Source: an uncultured Oscillospiraceae bacterium
Lineage (GTDB): Bacteria; Bacillota; Clostridia; Oscillospirales; Oscillospiraceae
Length of the DNA stretch: 29,987 bases
Assembly (NCBI GenBank): GCA_934546685.1
Contig: CAKTEB010000023.1
Location: 1 to 29,987 of the forward strand
Reading direction: 5' to 3'
The notes below the pieces were generated by a model. That model did not search any database. It was given only the letters and a program-made list of their open reading frames with translations, and was not told where the DNA came from. Below are positions 8,243 through 16,421 of this stretch, in pieces. How positions within the stretch are numbered: position 1 is the first letter of the stretch; every line of letters begins with the position of its first letter. The position numbers and the translations under genes are program-made.

Positions 8243-9100
8243 TCAGTCGTCTAAGGCGCCGTTCTGGTGCTGCCGCAGCAGCACCTCCTCCCGGAGCAGG
8301 CGGCCCTGATCTAAGAGATCCCGAACGGTAGCCAGGTCGCCGGCAGCCAGAGCGTCCCGGAACACGGTGATATTGTGGAGCAGGGTATCTACCTCCCGGA
8401 GCAGGGGACGTTTGTTCATATGGAACAGGGCGGTCCACATATCCGGATCCAGCTTGGCCACCCGGGTCATATCCTGGAAGCTGCCCGCGGTGAAGCCCAG
8501 GGTCAGGGCGGAGGTGGGGCTTTTGATATAGGCCGAGGACACCACATGGGCCAGCTGGGAGGTGTAGGAGATGATGGTATCGTGGCGCTGGGGATCCGTC
8601 AGCTCGATGCGGGTGAAGCCGATGGAACGGGCCAGAGCCTCCAGGGTCTTCTGGGCCTCCGGGTCTGTGAGAGATGTGGGGGTGATGATATAGCTGGCGT
8701 TCTTGTACATGTCCACATCGGAGTTGGCGAAGCCGGCGGTTTCCTTGCCGGCCATGGGATGGGTGCCCACATAGTGAACTCCGTGGTCGTAATAGAGCTG
8801 ATCCACCGCGGAGACGATGGGAGCCTTGACGCCGCAGATATCCGCCACGATGGAGCCTGGCCGGAACTCAGATACATGATCCCGGAGATAATCCAGGGTG
8901 GCCTGAGGCGGCAGGGCGATGAAGGTCACGTCGGGCTCAGAGAGGTCCGTGAGCTCCTCGTCGATGGCACCGACAGACAGGGCGAATTCTACGGTCTTAT
9001 GGTTCCTGGTAGCGCCCAGAACCTTGTGGGGCGTATAGTGATGAAAGGCACGGCACAGAGAGCCGCCGATGAGGCCCATGCCGACCACTGCGATTTTCAT
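8243..9100 (-). CDS. tyrA: Prephenate dehydrogenase
   Basis: Converts prephenate to 4-hydroxyphenylpyruvate in tyrosine synthesis, using NAD(P). The N-terminus has the dinucleotide fold GMGLIGGSL with Gly7, Gly9 and Gly12. The catalytic-site segment THPMAGKE (His114) is present, followed by the helical dimerisation domain with SYTSQLAHVVSSAY and the GFTAGSFQDMTR segment typical of the family. The 285 residues match the monofunctional enzyme with no chorismate mutase domain and little or no ACT domain. It starts at an ATG preceded by GAGGGA. It has its own promoter and terminator, so it is not in an operon with the other shikimate-pathway genes. Confidence 0.95.
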   Translation of the reverse strand: MKIAVVGMGLIGGSLCRAFHHYTPHKVLGATRNHKTVEFALSVGAIDEELTDLSEPDVTFIALPPQATLDYLRDHVSEFRPGSIVADICGVKAPIVSAVDQLYYDHGVHYVGTHPMAGKETAGFANSDVDMYKNASYIITPTSLTDPEAQKTLEALARSIGFTRIELTDPQRHDTIISYTSQLAHVVSSAYIKSPTSALTLGFTAGSFQDMTRVAKLDPDMWTALFHMNKRPLLREVDTLLHNITVFRDALAAGDLATVRDLLDQGRLLREEVLLRQHQNGALDD

Positions 9101-9136
9101 AGAGATCCCTCGATTCAGGAAAACAAGTATACCGAT

Positions 9137-9165
9137 AATTTATCACACTACCGTGTGGAAGTCAA
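9137..9165 (-). promoter_or_regulatory. Promoter of tyrA with an internal dyad
   Basis: TTGACT (9160-9165), a 17-base spacer and TAAATT (9137-9142) on the minus strand. The spacer contains the inverted repeat CACAC-TACC-GTGTG (9144-9157), which a regulator could use. Confidence 0.65.
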
Positions 9166-9186
9166 GCGGAGCCGGGAAAATACGCA

Positions 9187-10131
9187 TCAGCCCAGCAGCG
9201 CCATGCCCAGGGACACCAGGGGCAGCGTGATGAGGCAGGCCAGGGTGGTCAGCATCACCGCGCAGACCGCGTAGTCCCCATCGGAGCCGTTGTTCTTGGC
9301 CAGCATGGCCACCATGTTGATGGCGGGCAGGCCCGTCAGAAAGGTCATGGTGCCGGCCATATCGGAGGGCACCTGGAGGAGCCCCATGATCAGGAAGTAA
9401 ACGATGGGCAGCGCCAGCATTTTCAGGCCGATCTCCGCATAGAGCTCGCCGCAGCGGAGCACCTTTCTCACGTCGGTCATGGACAGCATGCCGCCGATGT
9501 AGAGAAGGGACAGGGGCATGCTGGCGGAGCCCAGCTTGCTGAGGGTGGTGACCAGCAGCTTGGGAAGATGGAGATTCAGCAGCACCAGAATGGTGGCGGC
9601 CACAATGGCGATCAGAGCGGGGCTCAGGAGATTTTTGAGATTTCTCAGGGAGATCTTCTCCTTCTGATCCGATACAGGCTTGGTCAGAGACACGCCGTAG
9701 GTCCAGAACAGGCCCTGGTCCAGAATGGTGAACAGGGAAATGTACAAAAGGGCCGTATCCGGGTACAGCTCCACCACCAGAGGGATGCCCATAAATCCCA
9801 CGTTGCCGAACATCACCACCGCTCGGAACACCCGGCTCCGGTTGCCCTGGAGGTGGAAGATCTTCTCCAGCAGCCGGGACAGCAGAAAGAGCATCAAATA
9901 GAGGGCAATGGCCAGGGGGATCACCAGCAGACTTTCCGCCAGGCCCTGCCGGGTGGCACCCTCGGCGGTGTTGATGAAGATGTAGGCGGGCAGAGCCATC
10001 CGCATGACCAGCTTTGAGACGCTGCCCAGGGAGTGCTCGTCCAGAATGTTAAATTTTACAGCCACAATGCCTAAAATAATCAGGATCAGAAAGATCCCGA
10101 TCTGGTTCAGTACGATAAAAAATTGTTCCAT
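9187..10131 (-). CDS. AEC-family (auxin efflux carrier type) transporter
   Basis: A 314-residue integral membrane protein with about ten hydrophobic helices in two halves, as in the AEC/membrane transport protein family. Landmarks are the first helix FLILIILGIVAVKFNILD, the conserved MFGNVGFMGIPLV at the start of the second quarter, and TFLTGLPAINMVAMLAKNNG in the C-terminal half, where members keep a Pro-containing broken helix. Bacterial members export or exchange organic acids such as malate or malonate; the substrate here is unknown. GAGGAG lies five bases before the ATG, and a consensus promoter precedes it. Confidence 0.9.
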   Translation of the reverse strand: MEQFFIVLNQIGIFLILIILGIVAVKFNILDEHSLGSVSKLVMRMALPAYIFINTAEGATRQGLAESLLVIPLAIALYLMLFLLSRLLEKIFHLQGNRSRVFRAVVMFGNVGFMGIPLVVELYPDTALLYISLFTILDQGLFWTYGVSLTKPVSDQKEKISLRNLKNLLSPALIAIVAATILVLLNLHLPKLLVTTLSKLGSASMPLSLLYIGGMLSMTDVRKVLRCGELYAEIGLKMLALPIVYFLIMGLLQVPSDMAGTMTFLTGLPAINMVAMLAKNNGSDGDYAVCAVMLTTLACLITLPLVSLGMALLG

Positions 10132-10167
10132 GTGTTCTCCTCGATTTTTTCTAAAACTTACGCTTTT

Positions 10168-10196
10168 ATGATAAACAGGATTTGATGATATGTCAA
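10168..10196 (-). promoter_or_regulatory. Promoter of the AEC transporter gene
   Basis: TTGACA (10191-10196), a 17-base spacer and TATCAT (10168-10173) on the minus strand. Confidence 0.75.
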
Positions 10197-10212
10197 GGAA
10201 TTCGGGTGTACA

Positions 10213-10242
10213 TAGAAAGGGCCCCGGCCTAGGGCCGGGGTC
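10213..10242 (-). terminator. Terminator of the liv operon
   Basis: A very GC-rich stem (10220-10228 with 10234-10242, one G-T pair), followed on the minus strand by CCCTTTCT. It begins 12 bases after the livF stop codon. Confidence 0.75.
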
Positions 10243-10254
10243 TAGTGATGTTGC

Positions 10255-10962
10255 TTACTGCTTGGATTTGCCCAGATAGAGCTCCTTGACCTGCTCGTTG
10301 GCCAGCAGCTCCGCGCCGGTGCCCTTCAGGGAGATTCGTCCGGTCTCCATGACGTAGCCGTAGTCGGCGATCTTCAGGGCCATGTTGGCGTTCTGCTCGA
10401 TGAGCAGTACCGTGGTGCCCTCCTTGTTAATTCTCTGGATAATGTCGAAGATGCCCTGGACGATAATGGGGGCCAGACCCAGGGAGGGCTCGTCCATCAT
10501 GATGATCTTGGGCCTGGTCATCAGGGCACGGCCCACGGCCAGCATCTGCTGTTCACCGCCGGACAGGGTTCCGGCCGCCTGCCAGGAGCGCTCCTTGAGC
10601 CGGGGGAACATGGCGTAGATCCGCTCGATGTCATCATTTAATTTATCCTTCCGGAGATACGCGCCGATCTTCAGGTTCTCCAGCACGGTCATATCCGGGA
10701 ATACATGGCGGCCCTCCGGCACCAGGGTGATGCCCTTGGAGACGATATCCGTGGTGGCCTGGCCCAGGAGCTCCTCGCCGTCCAGCTGGATGGAGCCGCT
10801 GCGGGCCTTCACCAGCCCCACAATGGAGCGGAGGGTGGTGGACTTGCCCGCGCCGTTGGCGCCCACCAGGGTGATGATGGAGCCGTCGGGAACCTCCAGG
10901 GAGATGCCCTTGACGGCCTCAATGCCGCCGTAGTTGACCACTAAGTTTTCGATTTTAAGCAT
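10255..10962 (-). CDS. livF: Branched-chain amino acid ABC transporter ATP-binding protein LivF
   Basis: One of the two ATPases that power branched-chain amino acid uptake. Walker A is GANGAGKST (34-42), the signature is LSGGEQQ, Walker B is IIMMDEPS, and the switch His is replaced by Gln in LLIEQN, as is usual for LivF. The start is set at the ATG at 10962 (MLKIENLVV, 235 residues); a longer reading to 11034 would add a basic stretch lying inside livG. The ATG overlaps the end of livG by eight bases, which suggests translational coupling. It is the last gene of the operon and is followed by the terminator. Confidence 0.95.
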   Translation of the reverse strand: MLKIENLVVNYGGIEAVKGISLEVPDGSIITLVGANGAGKSTTLRSIVGLVKARSGSIQLDGEELLGQATTDIVSKGITLVPEGRHVFPDMTVLENLKIGAYLRKDKLNDDIERIYAMFPRLKERSWQAAGTLSGGEQQMLAVGRALMTRPKIIMMDEPSLGLAPIIVQGIFDIIQRINKEGTTVLLIEQNANMALKIADYGYVMETGRISLKGTGAELLANEQVKELYLGKSKQ

Positions 10963-11797
10963 CGCTTCCCACCCCCAGATATGCGTCGATGACGCGCTGA
11001 TCGTTTTGAACCTCCGTCGGCGTACCGGAGGCAATGAGCTTGCCGAAGTCCAGAACGTAGATCCGGTCGGAGATCTGCATGACCAGATCCATATGATGCT
11101 CGATCATGAAGATCGTCATGTTATACTTATCCCGGATCTCCTTGATGAAGTCCGTGAGCTCCTGGGTCTCCTGGGGATTCATGCCCGCCGCGGGCTCGTC
11201 CAGCAGCAGCAGCTTCGGCTCCGTGGCCAGGGCCCGGGCGATCTCCAGGCGCCGCTGGATGCCGTAGGGCAGGGAGCCCGCGATCTCGTCCTTCAAGTGG
11301 AGCAGATCCTGCTCCTCCAGCAGGGCGGCGGTCTCCTCCCGCATGCGCTTCTCCTCCTTATGGCTCAGCCGGAAGGTGGAGGTGAAGACATTGTGCTTGG
11401 CACGCATATGCTTTGCGATGAGCACGTTGTCGAATACAGAGAGCTGGGAGAACAGCCGAATGTTCTGGAAGGTTCGGGCGATGCCCAGCTTGGTGATCTT
11501 ATCAGGGGTGGGACTGATGACGTGGGTGTACATACCGGCGTTCTCGCCGAAGTACTGCTTCTTCATCTTGCCCTGGGGGTGGTTTTCCAGCATGGTCTGA
11601 CCCATGAAGGAGATGAGGCCGTTGGTGGGCTCATAGACGCCGGTGATGCAGTTAAAGGCGGTGGTCTTACCGGCGCCGTTGGGGCCGATGAGCGCCACGA
11701 TCTCCCCCTGGTTTACGTCCAGGGACAGGTTGTTCACGGCTACCACGCCGCCGAACTGCATGGTGACGTTTTCTACATGCAGAATGTTCTCACTCAT
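10955..11797 (-). CDS. livG: Branched-chain amino acid ABC transporter ATP-binding protein LivG
   Basis: Second ATPase of the importer, 280 residues. Walker A GPNGAGKTT lies near residues 38-46. The signature reads LPYGIQRRLEIARAL, the diverged form (no LSGGQ) seen in LivG proteins. Walker B is LLLLDEPAAGMN and the switch His is in FMIEHHMDLV. The segment GIARTFQNIRLF is the LivG Q-loop. An insertion around residues 75-95 (KMKKQYFGENAGMYTHV) is longer than in E. coli. The ATG overlaps the livM stop codon in an ATGA junction, and GAGGAGG lies upstream inside livM. Confidence 0.95.
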   Translation of the reverse strand: MSENILHVENVTMQFGGVVAVNNLSLDVNQGEIVALIGPNGAGKTTAFNCITGVYEPTNGLISFMGQTMLENHPQGKMKKQYFGENAGMYTHVISPTPDKITKLGIARTFQNIRLFSQLSVFDNVLIAKHMRAKHNVFTSTFRLSHKEEKRMREETAALLEEQDLLHLKDEIAGSLPYGIQRRLEIARALATEPKLLLLDEPAAGMNPQETQELTDFIKEIRDKYNMTIFMIEHHMDLVMQISDRIYVLDFGKLIASGTPTEVQNDQRVIDAYLGVGSDA

Positions 11798-13041
11798 TTC
11801 GCCGCCTCCTCTTTTTCTGCGTTCTTGGGCCGGGACTTAAACAGATCCGGCAACTCCTTGGTACCCATGATGCCGCGGCTGAAGAACAGCACGATGAGCA
11901 TGATGATGACGGAGAATACCACCATCCGGAAGCCGTTCCGGAGCAGAGGCACCTTGGTTTGGCCGGTGGCGGCGAAGTACGCCAGCCATACCAGCACCGC
12001 ACCGCAGATGGCGTCGCCCACAATGAACCGGGTGCGCTTCTTGTCGCCGGGCTTTACGGTCTTGTAGATCATACCGGCCAGCAGCACCGCGAAGATCACG
12101 GCCATGACCACGATGAACTCGGTGCGCCCGGCAGTGGTCAGGATGGTCTCCTGATCCAGGATCCGGAGCCACCACTCGCTGCACGCGATGTACAGGAACG
12201 AGGCGATGATAGAGCCGGAGATAGAGCCGATGCCGCCGATGACGACGATCAGCAGGATCTCATAGGTCATGGCGGACTTGAAGATGGCCGCCTGCACAGA
12301 GGTCTGATACATGGCCAGCAGCGCGCCGCCGATGCCGGCGAAGAAGGAGGAGATGCAGAAGGAGAGCATCTTAGTACGGGATAGGTTGATGCCCATGGCC
12401 TCCGCGGCGATCTCGTCCTCCCGGATGGCCTTAAAGGCCCGGCCGTAGGAGGAGTTAATGAGCAGCAGGATCACGGCCACGCAGATGCCCACTACGGCGA
12501 AGTAGGCGATGGTGGAATGGAACACCGGGAACTTCCGGAGCAGGTTGGAGCCGTTGGTGATGGGGCCCAGCACGTTCCACTGGAAGATGGCGCGGATGAT
12601 CTCCGCAAAGCCAAGGGTGGCGATGGCCAGATAGTCGCTCTTGAGCCGGAGCACGGGCAGACCGATCAGGAAGGCGAACAGCGCCGCCACCAGACCCGCC
12701 AGGATCAGGGCCACGGGCACGGGCAGGGTGAACTGCACCAGGCCGCCGTCAAAGTACTGATAGACCGAGGCGCGGTCCGCCACGGGGATGGTAAAAATAC
12801 CGTAGGTATAAGCGCCCAGCAGCATGAAGCCTGCCTGACCCAGGGAGAACAGGCCGGTGAAGCCGTTGAGCAGGTTCATGGACACACCGATCAGGGCGTA
12901 GATGGAGCCCTTCTTCAGAACCATGAACAGCATATCCCAGCTGGAGGGAGCCACCTGCTCGGCAATGCCGACGAACAGGAAAATAGCGACGATGATAACG
13001 GCGGTAATCAGTGTGCCGCGCTTGTTTTCAAGTTTACTCAT
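11794..13041 (-). CDS. livM: Branched-chain amino acid ABC transporter permease LivM, with extra segment
   Basis: Membrane permease pairing with LivH. Typical features are the LLNGFTGLFSLGQAGFMLLGAY helix, VLRLKSDYLAIATLGFAEIIR, and the coupling helix region YGRAFKAIREDEIAAEAMGI that touches the ATPases. At 415 residues it exceeds the usual 320-360. The excess lies near residues 294-370, between the conserved IGGIGSISGSIIA region and the terminal FRMVVFSVIIMLIVLFFSRG helix, and holds two additional hydrophobic segments (about 310-325 and 343-358) joined by the basic loop KTVKPGDKKRTR. The reading frame is continuous, so this is a real insertion. It starts eight bases after livH. Confidence 0.94.
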   Translation of the reverse strand: MSKLENKRGTLITAVIIVAIFLFVGIAEQVAPSSWDMLFMVLKKGSIYALIGVSMNLLNGFTGLFSLGQAGFMLLGAYTYGIFTIPVADRASVYQYFDGGLVQFTLPVPVALILAGLVAALFAFLIGLPVLRLKSDYLAIATLGFAEIIRAIFQWNVLGPITNGSNLLRKFPVFHSTIAYFAVVGICVAVILLLINSSYGRAFKAIREDEIAAEAMGINLSRTKMLSFCISSFFAGIGGALLAMYQTSVQAAIFKSAMTYEILLIVVIGGIGSISGSIIASFLYIACSEWWLRILDQETILTTAGRTEFIVVMAVIFAVLLAGMIYKTVKPGDKKRTRFIVGDAICGAVLVWLAYFAATGQTKVPLLRNGFRMVVFSVIIMLIVLFFSRGIMGTKELPDLFKSRPKNAEKEEAAK

Positions 13042-13049
13042 GGCGCACC

Positions 13050-13964
13050 TTACACTTTCTCAGTAGCCTTTTCACCGAACAGGCCGGTGGGCTTGACCAC
13101 AAGGATGATGATAAGCAGAGCAAAGGTCACGGCGTCGGAGAAGGCCGCAAGACCCAGGTTGCTGTTGATGCCGGCCACGGCCAGCATGGCCTCCAGACCC
13201 TTCACCAGGTTCTCGCAGATGCCGATGATGAAGGCGCCGATCACCGCGCCGGGGATGGAGCCGATGCCGCCGAATACCGCGGCCACAAAGGCCTTGAGGC
13301 CGGGCATGGCGCCGGAGGTATAGGTGACGGCGGTGTAGTTGGTGAAGTACAGCACCGAGCCCACGGCGGCCAGGAAGGAGCCGATGACGAAGGTGGCGCT
13401 GATGACCGCGTTGATGCGGATGCCCATGAGCTGGGCGGTATCATAGTCCTTGGAGACGGCCCGCATGGCCATGCCGATCTTGGTGTGGTTGATGAGCATT
13501 ACCAGGGCGAAGACCAGGGCGATCACCAGGAAGGGGGTCACCAGGGTGACGACCTTTGTGGTGGCGGGGCCGATGTTCACGGAGTCGGAGATAAAGGGAA
13601 TGGTGGGATACTGCTGCGCGAGGCCGCCGGTCACATAGGCCGCCAAGTTCTGGAGCAGGTAGCTCACGCCGATGGCAGAGATCATAATGGACATACGGGG
13701 GGCCGAGCGCAGGGGCTTATAGGCTGCCCGCTCAATGGCGAAGCCGATGATGACGGTGAGGATCAGCATCAGGGGCATGGAGATGTACAGGGGCAGGGAC
13801 GCGGACAGATAGACCATCATAACGCCCGCGATCATAAAGACATCGCCGTGGGCGAAGTTGATGAGCCGCAGGATACCGTAGACCATGGTATAGCCGATGG
13901 CGATCAGTGCATACTGGCCGCCTACGGAAATGCCCGACAGCAGGTAGGGAAGGACGACACTCAT
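13050..13964 (-). CDS. livH: Branched-chain amino acid ABC transporter permease LivH
   Basis: Permease subunit of 304 residues with about eight helices. Diagnostic segments are GISVGGQYALIAIGYTMVYGILRLINFAHGD near the N-terminus and the coupling region TKIGMAMRAVSKDYDTAQLMGI. The C-terminal end VVKPTGLFGE is also typical. The ATG at 13964 is chosen because AGGAGG sits seven bases upstream; a reading that extends to 14015 has no site. About 150 bases with hairpins separate it from livK. Confidence 0.95.
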   Translation of the reverse strand: MSVVLPYLLSGISVGGQYALIAIGYTMVYGILRLINFAHGDVFMIAGVMMVYLSASLPLYISMPLMLILTVIIGFAIERAAYKPLRSAPRMSIMISAIGVSYLLQNLAAYVTGGLAQQYPTIPFISDSVNIGPATTKVVTLVTPFLVIALVFALVMLINHTKIGMAMRAVSKDYDTAQLMGIRINAVISATFVIGSFLAAVGSVLYFTNYTAVTYTSGAMPGLKAFVAAVFGGIGSIPGAVIGAFIIGICENLVKGLEAMLAVAGINSNLGLAAFSDAVTFALLIIILVVKPTGLFGEKATEKV

Positions 13965-13991
13965 GGATAAACCTCCTAAGTTTAGATTTGA

Positions 13992-14096
13992 GCTGTCTCG
14001 AAAAGAGTCCGGCATGGGGTCCTTTCGAGGCAGCCCAAACAGCGTGGTAAGGATTGCCTGTTACGGGGAAAGCCGGAGGCCCCGCAGGGCCTCCGG
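13992..14096 (-). promoter_or_regulatory. Two hairpins in the livK-livH gap
   Basis: Hairpin 1 (14073-14082 with 14087-14096) has a perfect 10-bp GC-rich stem and a four-base loop, and is followed on the minus strand by CTTTCCCC. Hairpin 2 pairs 13992-14003 with 14023-14034 (12 bp, one G-T pair) and extends with mismatches. Such elements between a binding-protein gene and its permease genes usually protect the upstream mRNA or partly terminate transcription, giving more binding protein than permease. That role is an inference here. Confidence 0.6.
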
Positions 14097-14116
14097 TGAA
14101 TTCCGGTGATCGGGAA

Positions 14117-15349
14117 TTACTCAACGCCCTGCTCGCGGACAAGCTCCCAAGCGGCGGTTTCGGTATTGCACTTCTTAATGAAAGCGGAGGTGCGGTTTGC
14201 GTCGCCGTTCTCGCCGAAGGTGATGGTGCCGGTGACGCCGGTGTAGGAGACGTTAGGCAGAGCCTCCTTGACCTTGTCGGAGTCGGTGGTGCCTGCGGCC
14301 TTCAGGGCCTCCAGGGCGGTGAAGTAAGCGTCATAGCCCATGGCGGAGACGGCTGCCAGCTGATCGTTGCCGCCGTTGTTGGCCAGCGCGGTCTTGTCAG
14401 AGTTGATGTACTCCTTGATGCCGGAGTCGAAGTCCGGGGAGCCGCCCTCCTGATAGAAGGTGGTAACGTAGATGTTCATGTTGGTGCCCTTGGCGGCCTC
14501 GGCGACGACGTTGGAGTCCCAGGTGTCGCTGGCCAGCATGGGGATATCCAGGCCCTGAGTCTGTGCCTGCTTGATGATGTTGGCGGCAGCCTCAATGGAG
14601 ACAGGAGCAAAGAAGACGTCGCAGCCCTGGCTCTTTGCGTTGGTCACATAAGAGGTAAAGTCGGAGTTGCCGTCGGGGAAGGCCTCCTCTACAACGGTGC
14701 CGCCCAGCTTTTCAAAGGCTTCCTTGAAGTAGTTGCAGACGCCGGCGGAGTAGTCGTCGCCCTGCTTGGACAGGCAGTAGGCCTTCTTGGCGGACAGATC
14801 GCTGTAGGCGAAGTTTGCCAGAACAGTGCCCTGGAAGGGATCCAGGAAGCAGATGCGGAAGTAGTAGTCATTGCCCTCGGTGACCTGGGGGTTGGTGCAG
14901 GTGACGCCGATGGCGGGAACCTTGCCGTTCTTGAACACATCACCGGCGGCGATGGCAACGGCGGAGCCGTAGGAACCCAGTACCACGGACACGCCGTCGG
15001 ATACCAGCTGCTGGGCAGCGGAGGGGCCCTTATCGGTGGAGGACTGGTTATCAACGATATCCAGCTGTACGGTATAGGTCTCGCCGCCGATCTCTACGGT
15101 GGGCTGGACCTTGTTTGCATACTGAATGCCCAGAGTCTCCTGCTTACCGCCAGCACCGTTGTCGCCGGAAGCGGGCTCATAGACGCCGATCTTTACAACC
15201 TTGTCGCCGGTATCGGCAGCGGCAGTGGAGGCAGCGGTGTCACCGGTGGAAGCAGCGCCGGAAGCGGCGGAATCTCCGCAGCCTGCGAAGGCGCAGGTCA
15301 TCATCGCGGCAGACAGCAGGGCAGCCAGTGCTCTTTTCGTGAATTTCAT
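14117..15349 (-). CDS. livK: Branched-chain amino acid-binding lipoprotein
   Basis: Periplasmic-binding-protein type I (Leu/Ile/Val-binding) receptor of the importer, anchored as a lipoprotein. MKFTKRALAALLSAAMMTCAFAGC gives a basic start, a hydrophobic core and a lipobox with Cys24, followed by a Ser/Ala/Thr linker. The core contains VVKIGVYEPASGDNGAGGKQ, IVDNQSSTDKGPSAAQQLV and VLGSYGSAVAIAAGDV, typical of this fold. The start at 15349 is preferred because AAGGAG lies ten bases upstream; the ATG three codons earlier would be only one base from that site. It is the first gene of the operon, and a hairpin region separates it from livH. The name follows operon context; the true specificity within aliphatic amino acids is not visible. 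Confidence 0.93.
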   Translation of the reverse strand: MKFTKRALAALLSAAMMTCAFAGCGDSAASGAASTGDTAASTAAADTGDKVVKIGVYEPASGDNGAGGKQETLGIQYANKVQPTVEIGGETYTVQLDIVDNQSSTDKGPSAAQQLVSDGVSVVLGSYGSAVAIAAGDVFKNGKVPAIGVTCTNPQVTEGNDYYFRICFLDPFQGTVLANFAYSDLSAKKAYCLSKQGDDYSAGVCNYFKEAFEKLGGTVVEEAFPDGNSDFTSYVTNAKSQGCDVFFAPVSIEAAANIIKQAQTQGLDIPMLASDTWDSNVVAEAAKGTNMNIYVTTFYQEGGSPDFDSGIKEYINSDKTALANNGGNDQLAAVSAMGYDAYFTALEALKAAGTTDSDKVKEALPNVSYTGVTGTITFGENGDANRTSAFIKKCNTETAAWELVREQGVE

Positions 15350-15419
15350 GTTCTTCATACTCCTTGTCGCTCTGAATTTTCATCACCTTTAATGAGATGA
15401 TGAATAAAAGGATAGGGAC

Positions 15420-15449
15420 ATTATACCGCATAAATCTTGCAAAAATCAA
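15420..15449 (-). promoter_or_regulatory. Promoter of the liv operon
   Basis: TTGATT (15444-15449), an 18-base spacer and TATAAT (15420-15425) on the minus strand, 71 bases before the livK start. Confidence 0.7.
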
Positions 15450-15696
15450 CTGCTAATTTTGAAAAAAACCGGTCGTCACCGGGAAATAATGAATTTTAGC
15501 CTCCAAATTCCTGCATGTTTTTCGCTGGGAAACAAAGGGCGAAACAAATGTCGCTGAGACGTGGACACGGGAAAGCCAAGTGAATCCGGGCCGAAAATTT
15601 TGTGAAAAATGCCAAAACCCTTCGCTGGGCGAAACGAAGGACAAATTGCATCAAACGGATGAAGGGCCGCCCCAGAAACTGGCCTGGGGATAGGCT
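15450..15696. other. Intergenic region between liv and sda promoters, with small repeats
   Basis: No gene is seen. It holds a short hairpin CCGGT-CGTC-ACCGG (15469-15482) that on the minus strand is followed by seven T, which may block read-through toward the liv promoter. Two copies of TTCGCTGGG start at 15521 and 15621, exactly 100 bases apart, each followed by GCGAAAC. The second copy is nested in the inverted repeat CCTTCG...CGAAGG (15619-15640). Confidence 0.5.
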
Positions 15697-15725
15697 TTGC
15701 TTTTTCCAACGGGGTATGGTAGAAT
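15697..15725 (+). promoter_or_regulatory. Promoter of sdaAB-sdaAA
   Basis: TTGCTT (15697-15702), a 17-base spacer and TAGAAT (15720-15725), about 30 bases before the start codon. Confidence 0.65.
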
Positions 15726-15754
15726 CGACATACGATCACCAGGAGGTAGTTCTA

Positions 15755-16417
15755 TTGAATCTGTTTGATATCATCGGGCCGGTGATGGTCGGCCCCTCCA
15801 GCTCCCATACGGCGGGAGCGGTGAAGATCGGCTATGTGGCCCGGAAGCTGCTGCAGGAGCCGGTAGCCCAGGCGGAGATCCTGCTCTATGGCTCCTTCCT
15901 GGCCACGGGCAAGGGCCACGGTACCCATAAGGCTCTGGCGGCGGGACTCATGGGCATGGGGCCCGACGACAGCCGGATTCCCCGCAGCCTGGAGCTGGCG
16001 GAGGAAATGGGCATGGCCCTTTCCTTCGGCACCGCGGATCTCCGTGACGGCCACCCCAACTCGGCGCTGCTGCGGCTCACCGGGGAGCGCGGCAGAAAGC
16101 TGGAGGTGGTGGGCCAGTCCATCGGCGGTGGGCGCATCAACATCGCCAGCATCGACGGCCTGTCCGCCAACTTCAGCGGAGATTTTCCCACACTGATCGT
16201 CCATAATCTCGATCAGCCGGGACATGTGGCCCAGGTGACTACCATGCTGTTTCACGAAAACGTCAACATCGCCACAATGCAGCTGTACCGGAGCAGCCGG
16301 GGGAGCCATGCGGTAATGGTGGTGGAGTGTGACCAGGAGGTGCCAACGGAGGCCATCACCTGGCTCCGGCACTTGGACGGCATCGAAAAGGTCATCTACT
16401 ATAGCTTGGAGGGGTGA
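15755..16417 (+). CDS. sdaAB: L-serine dehydratase, iron-sulfur-dependent, beta subunit
   Basis: Partner subunit of the enzyme that deaminates L-serine to pyruvate and ammonia. The 220 residues begin with FDIIGPVMVGPSSSHTAGAVKIG, the hallmark of the beta domain, and end with an ACT domain (about 147-215: LIVHNLDQPGHVAQVTTML and the NIATMQLYR segment), which in this family may sense serine. The start is the TTG at 15755, chosen because AGGAGG lies eight bases upstream and because the conserved sequence begins directly after it; reading further upstream gives unrelated residues across the promoter. sdaAA follows after four bases. Confidence 0.93.
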   Translation: MNLFDIIGPVMVGPSSSHTAGAVKIGYVARKLLQEPVAQAEILLYGSFLATGKGHGTHKALAAGLMGMGPDDSRIPRSLELAEEMGMALSFGTADLRDGHPNSALLRLTGERGRKLEVVGQSIGGGRINIASIDGLSANFSGDFPTLIVHNLDQPGHVAQVTTMLFHENVNIATMQLYRSSRGSHAVMVVECDQEVPTEAITWLRHLDGIEKVIYYSLEG

Positions 16418-16421
16418 GGAT

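Noticed and set aside
8033..8254. Small plus-strand gene in the gap after tyrA
   Set aside because: It overlaps the promoter of the lipoprotein gene and the tyrA terminator, has no ribosome binding site and no recognisable product.
11794..13041. LivM insertion as evidence of a frameshift or gene fusion
   Set aside because: Conserved LivM sequence resumes in the same frame after the insertion and the start and stop junctions with livH and livG are normal.
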